Position numbers and translations under genes: made by a program
The notes under the pieces: model-generated
Databases searched by the model: none
Seen by the model: only the letters and a program-made list of their open reading frames with translations
What the model was told of the DNA's origin: nothing
Part shown: positions 43,701-52,937 of the stretch, one piece after another
Position numbering within the stretch: the first letter of the stretch is position 1
Layout of the letters: every line of letters begins with the position of its first letter
NCBI GenBank assembly: GCA_964019055.1
Contig: OZ025219.1
Location: 5,661,868 to 5,725,867, forward strand
Length of the DNA: 64,000 nt
Source of the DNA: Anthopleura xanthogrammica
Lineage: Eukaryota > Cnidaria > Anthozoa > Actiniaria > Actiniidae
Direction: 5' to 3'

Positions 43701-44115
43701 ATTTAAGAGAGTGGTTCTATTTCTTATCTTACTTACTCTTTCTTATTTTCTATGTTTTTCTATGCAGATAAAATGCTGTAAGCCGACCTGCAGTGTGGTT
43801 GATGCTACCAAACTGCTGATGTGCTCAACATGTTTGAGCAAACAGTTTAACAGTCATTATAACATGATTAATGCTACCTGGTAAGTAACACAAATATATG
43901 ACCATCTTTGCAGGATCCACGGGAGGGGTGCATGGGGTACCCACTCCTCAGGGAGCATTTTTGTTCCCCTAATTTTAAGAAACCCAATACGAAATAATGT
44001 TTTCTTTCTTTGATTCTGAGGAATGGACCCCCCCAGGCTGACTTTGTTCCCTGCACCCCTCCCTGAACAAAATCCTGGATCCGCCCCTGCTTTGACTCCC
44101 TACAGGGACACCTAG
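37706..44115 (+). CDS. zinc-finger protein: CCHC knuckle plus UBP-like finger
   Basis: Fifteen exons join in frame: 37706-37739, 38174-38217, 38298-38361, 38817-38879, 38981-39157, 39479-39606, 39695-39768, 40509-40619, 41184-41248, 41909-41955, 42442-42494, 42616-42699, 43062-43155, 43768-43880, 44106-44115 (1161 nt, 386 residues). Residues about 70-130 include a very basic run (EKKRRNRRRKRRKKRDK), probably nuclear localisation or RNA binding, then a Ser/Asp/Asn-rich acidic segment. A CCHC zinc knuckle is at 232-245 (C-x2-C-x4-H-x4-C, CWKCKRIGHLPEDC). Residues about 288-354 carry Cys/His at 299, 302, 310, 311, 314, 319, 324, 328, 335, 349, 350, 354, with the CDGRGHLTDH pattern of a UBP-type (ubiquitin C-terminus binding) finger. 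A role in RNA or ubiquitin recognition is inferred. I cannot name the ortholog. The last exon supplies only Asp-Thr-stop. Confidence 0.82.
38380..38506. mobile_element. MITE family A, copy in zinc-finger gene intron 3
   Basis: It starts ATAGACCCCTTGCATG and contains CAGCTCAATTTTGAGGAC with its mirror GTCCTTTGAGTTGAGCTG. It lies 18 bp downstream of the donor of exon 3. Confidence 0.7.
38579..38695. mobile_element. MITE with TACCGTATTTACTCG ends
   Basis: TACCGTATTTACTCG pairs with CGAGTAAATATAGTA at the other end with two mismatches; the length is 117 bp. Inside are GC-rich units CCGAATAA. It lies in intron 3 of the zinc-finger gene. Confidence 0.7.
40194..40381. mobile_element. hAT-like MITE (family B), copy in zinc-finger gene intron 7
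   Basis: Termini CAGGGGCGGAT and CCTGGATCTGCCCCTG are flanked by GTGTG on both sides. The interior is non-coding. Confidence 0.7.
41042..41175 (+). repeat. ghost duplicate of exon 8 end and following intron
   Basis: CACTATCCACATATGAATGG at 41047 repeats the end of exon 8 (CACTATCCACATACAAATGG at 40601) and is followed by diverged copies of the same intron sequence (ATTCTTATCACTGACAT). The donor GTAAGA has become GTATGG, so it looks like a decayed tandem duplicate. Confidence 0.6.
41423..41606. mobile_element. long hairpin MITE-like element
   Basis: AAAAACAGTTTTCC..TGATAAAGACAC..GGATGTGGAGAGAACAC is mirrored by GTGTTCTCTCCACATCC..GTGTCTTTATCA..GGAAAACTGTTTTT. Arms are about 70 bp with a short loop containing GACGCGTAGCGGAGTG. 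It lies in intron 9 of the zinc-finger gene. Confidence 0.7.
42088..42205. mobile_element. nearly perfect 118-bp hairpin
   Basis: Arms of about 57 bp, with AGAAGAGACATGTTCT and AGAACATGTCTCTTCT among the matching blocks, close on the perfect centre CATGCTTGCGCAAGCATG. The low divergence implies a recent insertion in intron 10 of the zinc-finger gene. Confidence 0.75.
43561..43678. mobile_element. 118-bp MITE, TACATCGGTTCACTG ends
   Basis: TACATCGGTTCACTGGTCAA pairs with TTGATCAGTGAACCGATGTA with one mismatch, and the match continues for about 34 bp. It lies in intron 13 of the zinc-finger gene. Confidence 0.75.
43911..44089. mobile_element. hAT-like MITE (family B) just upstream of the last zinc-finger gene exon
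   Basis: Ends CAGGATCCACGGGAGG and CCTGGATCCGCCCCTG are flanked by CTTTG on both sides. The right copy of CTTTG is followed by ACTCCCTACAG and the 10-nt terminal exon, so the element ends about 16 bp before that exon. Confidence 0.75.
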
Positions 44116-44445
44116 ACAGTGACCTAAGCAGAACAGCACGACAGAGGCATTTATATAGAATGCAAGCCTGATTATGAGTAACAAATTTCGTAAAGCTTTT
44201 TGACATATCTACATTAATTTGACTTACGTCCATCAAATTTACGACGGTCTGAATTGATGAAAGATGAACTGAAACTTTATGGAGGGCTGATTGAATCAAA
44301 CCAGATATTCAATTAAACTTGTTCAGTATATTTTCTGTCAACCTTCTATATCGCACGCGTACGGCAGTATTAAATCAGCTTGAGCGGATAATCGATAATA
44401 GAATATATTAAAATTAATAGACCTAATCCTCCCCCCCATTTCAGA

Positions 44446-44560
44446 CCACGTGTCTTTCTCTAGAGTATCATTTCTTTGTTTAATGGTTGCACATGAGAAG
44501 ACACATAAATATGGATACAACTCAAACAAAGAATCTTATTCTCAAGAGAATGACACGTGG
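44446..44560. mobile_element. MITE with CCACGTGTC ends
   Basis: CCACGTGTCTTTCTC and GAGAATGACACGTGG are terminal inverted repeats that continue inward for about 40 bp (ATTTCTTTGTTT with AAACAAAGAAT). Partial relatives of this element lie in the Ig gene introns near 17497-17545, 18005-18062 and 21050-21115. Confidence 0.7.
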
Positions 44561-45381
44561 ACTGAACTGGGAAAATATCATGTCTAGGTACATGTAGGTT
44601 AGGTCTATTGGAAAATATTAGATATGAAAGAACCTTTACTTGGATTCGATGAATACGGAAATAAGGAATTTGAGTGCTTTGGGCAATAAGTTATGCTCCA
44701 ATTATACTCTAACACCATACATACAGTACTACTTGGAACAGCTGTGCTTTTCATTACCTTCTGTGTTTGAACTGATTATATTTATTAATAACAAGAAAGG
44801 GGTTAAACTTTCCTCTCCTGGTGGATTTTACTTGTTTCGAGAAAACTTCGTGCTTGTTGGATTAACCAACTAGATTAAGGAGCTATCGCACTAGAAATAT
44901 ACATGTTATTGGTTTTGAGAAGGAGAGAAAGAAAATGGAACGTGACTGATATCCTAAAAAAGTAGGAGTTTTAAAAACGAGGCAGATGGTTTCATTTCTA
45001 TCACTCTTCAGTTGATTGAGCAATATCGATTCCTTAATGGTTTTTCTCAGCAAGCGTTTCTGATCACTTACTGACAAAACCAAACACAGTCAGCGTTTGG
45101 TTGCTTCAGGAAAAGAACTGCTCTTGTTATTACACAACAAACCAGGTGATCGTATTATTGCAGTATTTCTTTCCGGAAGATTTCACTTCAGTCTTCAAGG
45201 AAATACTTCAGCGCCGATCAAAAAAATCTTTATTATATCCGAAAGATTTTGAGTAGATAATTATATTGATTGAGTCTTAAGTTTATGGTTCGTTAAATTG
45301 ACACTGAGGCCATCGAGAAAGCAACAAAGCAAGTCACTTGGTAATATATATGAGTGAATAACTGCCCAAAAAATTACCAAA
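44561..45381. other. intergenic stretch upstream of GPCR 1
   Basis: Only a 77-codon frame at 44640 with no recognisable domain or splice support. I see nothing else. Confidence 0.4.
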
Positions 45382-46338
45382 ATGAACAGTACAGACCATA
45401 CTGGACTAGACTGCCAGTCGTTTTTCTGGCCAAATGGACAAATCAAGCCGTTTATGTTTCGACCAGACAGCTTCTATTACATCAGCAGATTTACACTTGC
45501 CATTAACGTTGTAACTTCTCTTCTGGGTGCTATTGGCAACGGGTTGTTTCTAGTGGTGTTGTTGAAGACATCTTCTCTTCACACTACCGCCAATATTCTG
45601 ATCGGATCATTAGCAGTAGCAGACTTTCTGATAGGAGCCGTAGTTCAGCCCCAGATGTGTGCTTTCGTCTATCAGAAGAATTTGTATGAAAACTGTAGTT
45701 TTGTGGATGCTTTGACTTTCCTTGCGCATATGCTTGCTTGTATATCAGGTACGACGATGGCTGCTATAAGCTGTGAACGATATCTGGCTCTATTTTTCCA
45801 TCTTCGATACACGGAACTTGTAACAGGGAAGAGAGTTACGATCGTTGTTATTATGATCTGGCTGTTTTGGTTGATATATGACACTCTGACGTTTGGGGGG
45901 ATTGCCTATCCCACAATAAATTCATTTCGAGCTGTTGTTGGCATTGTCTTGTGGTTGCTATGCTGCGTTGCTATCGTAGTTTCGTACCTTAAGATATTTG
46001 CCCTTGCTCGACGTCATCAAAGGGCAATCTCCGAAGCCCAGCCAACGGGCCAACCCAACAATACAACTAATAACTCGCAAATGAAACTGGCCACAACCAT
46101 GGGTCATGTGATTTGTTTGTCAATGTTTTGTTACATTCCAGCTTGCCTTGTTTTCGCTCTTTTTGCTATGAGTGTTGACAGCGGGGCGATCCTTTTTAAT
46201 AGCTTCGTCGTAACCATGTCGATTCAGTTCATTAGCAGTTCCTTCAATCCTGTTCTTTATTGCTGGAGGAACGAAGAAGTACGACAGGCAATGTTTGGCT
46301 TGTTCAGGAATTTGAAAAACGCCATTCTGGAATACTAG
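45382..46338 (+). CDS. class A (rhodopsin-like) GPCR, copy 1
   Basis: An intronless 318-residue seven-helix receptor. Visible class A landmarks are TM1 GAIGNGLFLVVLL, TM2 LAVADFLIG, the TM3 end CERYLALF (E-R-Y in place of D-R-Y), TM6 with CYIPACL (the usual C-W-x-P Trp is Tyr-Ile), and TM7 NPVLYCW (N-P-x-x-Y). The N-terminus has one N-glycosylation site (NST), and the C-tail is short. It resembles the large intronless melanocortin/adenosine/amine-like receptor expansions of cnidarians; ligand unknown. A close paralog lies 3.1 kb downstream in the same direction, and the two share an identical 403-bp tract (45434-45836 here). The ATG in CCAAAATGA is the first in frame. Confidence 0.88.
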   Translation: MNSTDHTGLDCQSFFWPNGQIKPFMFRPDSFYYISRFTLAINVVTSLLGAIGNGLFLVVLLKTSSLHTTANILIGSLAVADFLIGAVVQPQMCAFVYQKNLYENCSFVDALTFLAHMLACISGTTMAAISCERYLALFFHLRYTELVTGKRVTIVVIMIWLFWLIYDTLTFGGIAYPTINSFRAVVGIVLWLLCCVAIVVSYLKIFALARRHQRAISEAQPTGQPNNTTNNSQMKLATTMGHVICLSMFCYIPACLVFALFAMSVDSGAILFNSFVVTMSIQFISSSFNPVLYCWRNEEVRQAMFGLFRNLKNAILEY

Positions 46339-47129
46339 GTATTGGTATATACCATATTCATATCTTTGTTAGGCGGATGGGAGACTAGCGCTCATAGACA
46401 TTAAAACGAGGCGAGTTGTCCCTTCCAAGAACTGTGCATGACACTTGTATCGCACGTCTGTATTCCCTTATTGTCTTCTTATAAAAAGCCCAGACATATA
46501 CAAACGTCTGTAAATTTGTCAGTTTTCAAAAAACGTTTTCTCGGCCGATATAACACCTGACATAATGAATCTTTGTAGGGTTACTATTGTAAAGGTGCTT
46601 TTTCTAGTCACCTGCTATAGGTTTTTAATTTAACTCATTTGAATTTTCGGCCGCCATGTTTTGGAAAAGATCAATTCAACCAACATGGCGGCTATCACAA
46701 CTAGCAGCTTGAATTGATTAAATTCTAGGTTTGTTCAAATTTAAAAATAAAAATAATGGTCGTACGTTCAAAGGACATATGTTTGCACACTCTTCCTTAC
46801 GGATGTTCCCCGCACGGTTTTTTTCAAGTGCAACAGGAAATCTTATCCATCACACTCATTTGAAGACTGTGAAGTTTGAATAACGAGATACTCGTAGATT
46901 AACGTCGATCGTTGGTCAACTGACATATGTTTTAAAGTCTTTCATTAATATTCTATATCATGAAACTTATAGTGTTAGTGTTTATGCAGTGACTTCCAGT
47001 GTCTTTAGTAATAGATATATTTTTATTCAGGGCTCGAACCTGGCGGTAATCATTGAACAAGTCGGCAAATGACTTGTGATTTTTTTTGGCAGTAAAACTC
47101 GTTAAACAAATAAAGACTTTGCACCACCA

Positions 47130-47259
47130 CGTAATGGCAGCCATGACAGGAGGCAGGTAAAATTGAATCTGTTTCTAATCTGATTAACATGAAAAAGAAT
47201 TCAGTTTTCCAGCGGAGGAAGACGGTATTGTTGTGCCTCGTGTCATGGCTGCCATTACG
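47130..47259. mobile_element. inverted repeat with perfect 19-bp ends
   Basis: CGTAATGGCAGCCATGACA (47130-47148) is the exact reverse complement of TGTCATGGCTGCCATTACG (47241-47259). The interior is non-coding, about 92 bp. Confidence 0.7.
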
Positions 47260-47278
47260 TGATGATGAGGTATCGAAG

Positions 47279-47345
47279 GTGGTGTAGTTTTAGCGTACTC
47301 GCATCCCATCACTGGGGTCTCGGGTTCGATTCCTGAACTCGGAAT
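47279..47345 (+). mobile_element. tRNA-like SINE head or tRNA relic
   Basis: GGTGGTGTAGTTTTAGCG resembles an A box, and GGGTTCGATTCC is a good B box at tRNA-like spacing. The acceptor stem does not pair convincingly, so I treat it as a SINE head, not a working tRNA. Confidence 0.4.
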
Positions 47346-47480
47346 CACATGTGAGTAGAGTCTGTAGGTCTCTCCCTTGATACGAAGGTCTTATACGGGT
47401 TCTCCAGTTTTTAATTAAGTCCAGGGGTTTCTTTTAGGGCGTCGTGGGTGTAGACGCACCCCCTTATCCCCTAAGGACGT

Positions 47481-47760
47481 TTGCTTGTTGGTTTACTTGC
47501 TTGTTTGCTTGCTTGTTTGCTTGCTTGTTTGCTTGCTTGTTTGCTTGCTTGTTTGCTTGCTTGTTTGCTTGCTTGTTTGTTTTTTGCTTGTTTGTTTGTT
47601 TGCTTGCTTGTTTATTTACTTGCTCATGGCTTCCTTGTTTGCTTGTTTTTTTTTGCTTGTTTGTTTGTTTATTTGTTTGCTTATGTGTTTGTTTGCTTGT
47701 TTGTTTGCTTGTTTGTTTGTTTATTTGTTTGTTTGCTTGTTTGTTTGTTTGTTTGTCTTT
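47481..47760 (+). repeat. GCTTGTTT/GTTT microsatellite
   Basis: Units of GCTTGCTTGTTT grade into GTTTGTTT. The array lies about 700 bp upstream of GPCR copy 2. Confidence 0.9.
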
Positions 47761-48171
47761 ATATCTATCTTTGCTATCTATGTCTAAGTTTGCTTTGTTT
47801 CAAATTTTTGGTCGTGGTTCTTATGAGATCCTCACCTTATATCAAACTCACCATTAACAAAATATTTAGTCCAAAACCCTTACCAAGCACACCATCAAGC
47901 CATTCATTCACTGACACCTCTTACTTAAATGGTTGCCACTTCATTCGTTTTAAAAACACCCGGTTTATTTTTCTTTGTATTTGAAACCACTTCATCAAAC
48001 AACTGATCAGATCTCCAATAAAAGCGGAAGTTTTTCAGCCTACGCACATTTTATTGTATTAATTTGTAAGCCAATCTTCTCATACCGCCCATCTTGGGTG
48101 TTTAGTGCTGTGTACTCTACATGGACACATTTATCATGTCATGCCTTGTATGGAAGTGGTTTTACTGAAGC

Positions 48172-48417
48172 TAGGCAGGAGAGGATGATAACTTTGTCTC
48201 AGAAAACCATGGAGGGCATTCGATTGTGTAAAGCTGTTTAAGGAAAGTGCTTGTATCCCTGAAACTATTATCCAGGGAATGTCTTTGCTAGTTAGACAGG
48301 AGAGGATGACAACTTTGTCTCAGAAAACCATGGAGGGCGTTCGATTGTGTAAAGCTGTTTAACTCTGAAGGAAAGTGCTTGTATCCCTGAAACTATTATC
48401 CAGGGAATGTCTTTGCT
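48172..48417 (+). repeat. 121-bp tandem duplication upstream of GPCR copy 2
   Basis: The block starting CAGGAGAGGATGA and ending CCAGGGAATGTCTTTGCT appears twice with few changes. It ends about 60 bp before the start codon, so it probably lies in the 5'UTR or promoter. Confidence 0.85.
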
Positions 48418-48478
48418 TCGGTCGAGATAATTTAGTACAAAACCCTATGTTTGACATACTTTGTCATACTGTGAGGAC

Positions 48479-49432
48479 ATGAACACTACAAACTCATCTG
48501 AACTGAACTCTCGATGCTTTTTCTGGCCCCATGGACAAATCAAGCCGTTTATGTTTCGACCAGACAGCTTCTATTACATCAGCAGATTTACACTTGCCAT
48601 TAACGTTGTAACTTCTCTTCTGGGTGCTATTGGCAACGGGTTGTTTCTAGTGGTGTTGTTGAAGACATCTTCTCTTCACACTACCGCCAATATTCTGATC
48701 GGATCATTAGCAGTAGCAGACTTTCTGATAGGAGCCGTAGTTCAGCCCCAGATGTGTGCTTTCGTCTATCAGAAGAATTTGTATGAAAACTGTAGTTTTG
48801 TGGATGCTTTGACTTTCCTTGCGCATATGCTTGCTTGTATATCAGGTACGACGATGGCTGCTATAAGCTGTGAACGATATCTGGCTCTATTTTTCCATCT
48901 TCGATACACGGAACTTGTAACAGGGAAGAGAGTAACGATCGTTGTTATAATCATCTGGTTGTTTTGGTTTACCATCGATGCTTTAGCTTTCTTAGGTACC
49001 TTGGCAGATAATATACACTCAGTACGTGGAGCAATTGCAATTGTCGTATGGTCGCTATGCTGTATAGCTATCGTAGCTTCGTATTTCAGAATCTTCGTCC
49101 TTGCAAGATACCACCAGGAAGAAATTTGCCAAACTCATCTGATGGCGAACGCTACGATCAGAAAACTTCGCTCCAACTTAAAGCTTGCTGTAACCATGGG
49201 TTACGTGATTTCTTTATCATTATTGTGTTACATTCCTGCATGCGTTGTTTTTACACTCTTCTTTTCGATACCTAACAGTGGAACAAAGTTGTTTAACGCA
49301 TTTGTCTTGACCATGTCCATTCAGTTCATGAGCAGTTCTTTTAATCCGTTCATGTATTGCTGGAGAAGCCAAGAAATACGAAGTGCAATGGTCGCATTGT
49401 TTAGAAACTTGAAGAAAGAAAATCTTTCATGA
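48479..49432 (+). CDS. class A (rhodopsin-like) GPCR, copy 2
   Basis: Intronless, 317 residues from the ATG at 48479; an upstream TTG in the same frame is not needed. Landmarks match copy 1: GAIGNGLFLVV, LAVADFLIG, CERYLALF, a TM6 Pro in CYIPACV, and NPFMYCW in TM7. The two N-glycosylation sites at the N-terminus (NTTNSS) differ from copy 1. From residue about 19 to 152 the protein is identical to copy 1; after the third helix, intracellular loop 2 onward, the two diverge steadily, including the third intracellular loop and TM5-TM7. A poly-A signal AATAAA occurs near 49507. Ligand unknown. Confidence 0.88.
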   Translation: MNTTNSSELNSRCFFWPHGQIKPFMFRPDSFYYISRFTLAINVVTSLLGAIGNGLFLVVLLKTSSLHTTANILIGSLAVADFLIGAVVQPQMCAFVYQKNLYENCSFVDALTFLAHMLACISGTTMAAISCERYLALFFHLRYTELVTGKRVTIVVIIIWLFWFTIDALAFLGTLADNIHSVRGAIAIVVWSLCCIAIVASYFRIFVLARYHQEEICQTHLMANATIRKLRSNLKLAVTMGYVISLSLLCYIPACVVFTLFFSIPNSGTKLFNAFVLTMSIQFMSSSFNPFMYCWRSQEIRSAMVALFRNLKKENLS

Positions 49433-49863
49433 ACGAGAGAAAGTTTGACCGAGTATTAGGGTAAGCACTTAGCTCTCCTAATCCTATTAAACATATTTTA
49501 TCTTCCTAATAAAGCACTGAACTAAATATTATAATAATATAGTTATTATTTGGATAATTCCCCGAAAAATCTGGTTTTATTTTCTTGCTATTTTATTCAA
49601 AAGAGTTTTTCCATTCTATTCGTTTTGTTTTTGTTTTCATTTCCATCTATTTCTTCGCTCCTCTTCCTTCCCATTTCATAAATCTTTTCATTTCTTATGA
49701 TCTCTGAGAGAGTGCTATATAGGTACATCTCATTTCATTTCGTTTGCATTCAATTCAAAACAACGAATCTTGAACCAGTCTACTGCACGTAGCCTCGGAG
49801 AAGAGTGCCAGTAGCAATATATATAGGTCTATTTTTGCATTTTCAGTTATATTTTAAAAGTCA

Positions 49864-50088
49864 TTACAGTGAGGACACTCGAACCGTGAACACTTTGAGG
49901 TTTTTTCATACTTTTTTTCTCCTTTATCCCTTGCATTGTGTGAATCGATTGGAAATATGATTCATTTTGAACAATAAGATTATTTGAGTTCAGTGCTTCA
50001 TTTTCAGAAGGTTTGAAGCAGTAGAAAGTTCATAAAATAAAAAATATAAAAATATTAAGTGTTCATGGTTCGAGTGTCCACACTGTAA
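49864..50088. mobile_element. MITE with TTACAGTG ends
   Basis: TTACAGTGAGGACACTCGAA pairs with TTCGAGTGTCCACACTGTAA with one mismatch, and the pairing continues inward (CCGTGAACACTT with AAGTGTTCATGG). It is 225 bp, about 430 bp downstream of GPCR copy 2. Confidence 0.75.
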
Positions 50089-50730
50089 GTATGATGAAAA
50101 AAGGGATCCAGTAATATTGATACACTAATATAAAAATATGAGTGTAATAAATATAGAATAAAATCAAAAATCTCACAGGAAAGAGTATAGACGCCCAACA
50201 CTAATCACCAAGTTTGTAAAAATCTCCACGAGTGAAAATCAATTTATTGAAATTGTGCTCGCCATGCACTTTCGTGTCTCCCATCAAGATATTTATTGGA
50301 AGGAGTGTCGTCTCAGTCCAGGTGATTTCGCTTCTCTAAGGCCGAACGAATTAGCCAATCAGCGAATATTTTGTTGGTAGCTCAATAATACCAGGTTTTC
50401 AGGTTTTCAAAGAAAGTAAAACTAATCTATGGAAAGATTCCCCAAATACCTTTTAGAAATGGCATATTTCGTCGTTCTTGGAGAAAAATATTTCGTCTTA
50501 ACAGAAGATAATAGAAAGCACTTGGAAATTCGCTGTGACCAACAATCATTGCGCGCCTAGATTCCAGATCACCTGGAGTGTCTTTTAGTATGATTATATA
50601 AACAGAAAAAAAGCGCAGATAACACAAAGTATGATATTTGATCAGCCCAGAGGCTGTTTAAGGGTATCCATAATTTCAGATATATAAAGTTAAGTTTTTG
50701 AGAGAAAAAGGTTTTTGAGAGAGTTACGTA

Positions 50731-50923
50731 TTTACTGCGATTCTCAATATTCTGCGAACTCAGACATTTCAACGGCTTGTTGTTAAATTGGTTTTTCGCT
50801 GCCGTCAATCAAAACTAATAAGTCGGTACCTTTGAAATTTTTGACTGGCGGCAGTGAAAAACAAAATTTCAACGGGCAACTCGCAACTACAGAGTTCGCA
50901 GAATATTGAGAATCGCAGTAAAA
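50731..50923. mobile_element. MITE with perfect 30-bp terminal inverted repeats
   Basis: TTTACTGCGATTCTCAATAT and the following TCTGCGAACTC are exactly mirrored at 50893-50923. Inner arms (TTGCTGCCGTCAATCAAAA against its diverged mirror) also pair. Perfect ends suggest recent activity of a parent transposon. Confidence 0.75.
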
Positions 50924-51377
50924 ACAAGAGTCATATGTTTTCGTATTACAGCTTGTTTTTCAGCAAGTTAACTGAACCTGTCCTCGAATCCTACATCTTT
51001 AAACATGAAGCAATTTGATTTTTATTTCAGGTGCTCTTCACTGCGGTTACATGATTCATTGTTCCATCATTATTCACTAAACGTGACAATGGCAGATCAA
51101 TTAATAATAACGCCGCTGCATAGCCAATTCCAAATATAGATTTAATTGGTTTGTCGATGAAAACAGCCCAATTTATTAATAAGTGAAAGCAAAAAAAAAA
51201 ACGTTTTTCGTATTTTTGTGTGGACCAAATATATTGCCCTGTGGTACTCCAGTTCTTGAAATAGCTGTAATTTCTTACAGGTCGAGGTCAGGACTCAAAG
51301 GCATCCCTAATACTATAGCATGTGAAGAACATTTTCAATGGTAAGTAAAGAAAAACTATATTAAAGTTTTGCTTACC

Positions 51378-51970
51378 GTATTTCATGCACTGACTAGCCT
51401 GTATCAACCGACCAGCTTTTACCAATGATCACCACTGATACACAACCGCCTTAACCTGTATAAGGCGACCGCTTCTATCGTATATCATGCACTAGTCTGT
51501 ATCTACCGACCACCTATAATCAGTGATCACCACTGATACACAACCGCCTTAACCTGTATAAGGCGACCGCTTCTATCGTATATCATGCACTAGCCTGTAT
51601 CTACCGACCACCTATGACCAGTGATCACCACTGATACACAACCGCCTTAACCTGTATAAGGCGACCGCTTCTATCGTATATCATGCACTAGCCTGTATCT
51701 ACCGACCACCTATGACCAGTGATCACCACTGATACACAACCGCCTTAACCTGTATAAGGCGATCGTCTCTATCGTATATCATGCGCTAGCCTGTATCTAC
51801 CGACCACCTATGACCAGTGATCACCACTGATACACAACCGCCTTAACCTGTATAAGGCGATCGTCTCTATCGTATATCATGCGCTAGTCTGTATCTACCG
51901 ACCACCTATAATCAGTGATCACCACTGATACACAACCTCCCTACCCTGTGTAAAGCGGTCGTCTCTAATA
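51378..51970 (+). repeat. 98-bp satellite array, about six units
   Basis: TATCATGC recurs at 51483, 51581, 51679, 51777 and 51875, an exact 98-bp period. Each unit contains AGTGATCACCACTGATACAC and AACCTGTATAAGGCGA. Degenerate relatives continue to about 52400. Confidence 0.9.
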
Positions 51971-52640
51971 AGAGACTGCTGGTTGGTCATGAAACTGAGG
52001 CATGATGATCGACCACCAATGATAGTCGGTGTTGCGTTTACTTCTGATATTCGACCTTCTCTAAGAAGCTGTGGTCTCCAAGCGGCGAAGATTTCTAGGA
52101 AGCTACCGCATTTCGTATGGTACCTTCTCGTAAATGCCTTTCTCAAACGAATGATAACCTCCTCTACATGTGTCCACTGTTAGTCGTCCACTTTTAATAA
52201 ATTATCCCATTTACAATTTAAAATCTAATGAACGAACAAAATTCATAATCCAAACTTTTGGTAGTACTACCGTTTGCAAATGGACAGCCTCCAGTAAGAA
52301 AACAAACATTAAGTTCATGACTAAGTCATAAGCGATCATCTATGAACTGAGTGATCACCACTGATGAACGACAATACACTTCTCATGAGCCGAACGCATT
52401 GAAAACAATGGGTAATAAGGCGGTCTTCTTTGATGTCATTAAGTTCGGCAGAAGATCGACGTTTGAACCGGGCCTTTGTTAATCGTCCACTTCCAAAGTT
52501 CCCATTATATATTTTCAAAAAAGTACGTACCCCTGTAATAAAGCGTCATTCTCTGTGTTTCTAGGCATAGAATAAACTGTGCTAATACAAGGGAGGAACC
52601 TCTTCTTTCTCCGGAGAAACTGGAAAACGCGAGACAGCAA

Positions 52641-52937
52641 AATGATGGCCTTCTTAGTGAATTTTATTTTTGAATTACTTGTTTGCTAAAAAAGCAAAGT
52701 GACTGTTTTACGCAGTTGATAGAATGTAATAATACGCGACAGGTTTTTTTTTGTGTACGTGACAAATTCTCGGCAAAATGGCAAATCTAAGTACACAAAA
52801 CAAGTACATATTCAATGATGGCCTTCTTAGTGAATTTTATTTTTGATTACTTGTTTGCTAAAAAATGAATATTTTACGCAGTTTACAAATTCTCGGCAAA
52901 ATGGCAAATCTAAGTACACAAAACAAGTACATATTCA
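52641..52937 (+). repeat. tandem duplication, second copy with a deletion
   Basis: AATGATGGCCTTCTTAGTG to GTACATATTCA is present at 52641-52813 and again at 52814-52937; the second copy lacks about 50 bp in the middle. Confidence 0.8.

Larger units (their letters stand above)
46339..48171. other. region between the two GPCR genes
   Basis: No gene. It contains a hairpin (47130-47259), a tRNA-like SINE head (47279-47345) and a GTTTGCTT-type microsatellite (47481-47760). The Cys/Leu-rich frames across the microsatellite are artefacts. Confidence 0.5.

Noticed and set aside
47444..47984. Cys/Leu/Phe-rich plus frames up to 167 codons
   Set aside because: GCTTGTTT microsatellite.
48461..48478. 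Upstream in-frame TTG start for GPCR copy 2
   Set aside because: The ATG at 48479 aligns with the start of copy 1; a non-ATG start is unnecessary.
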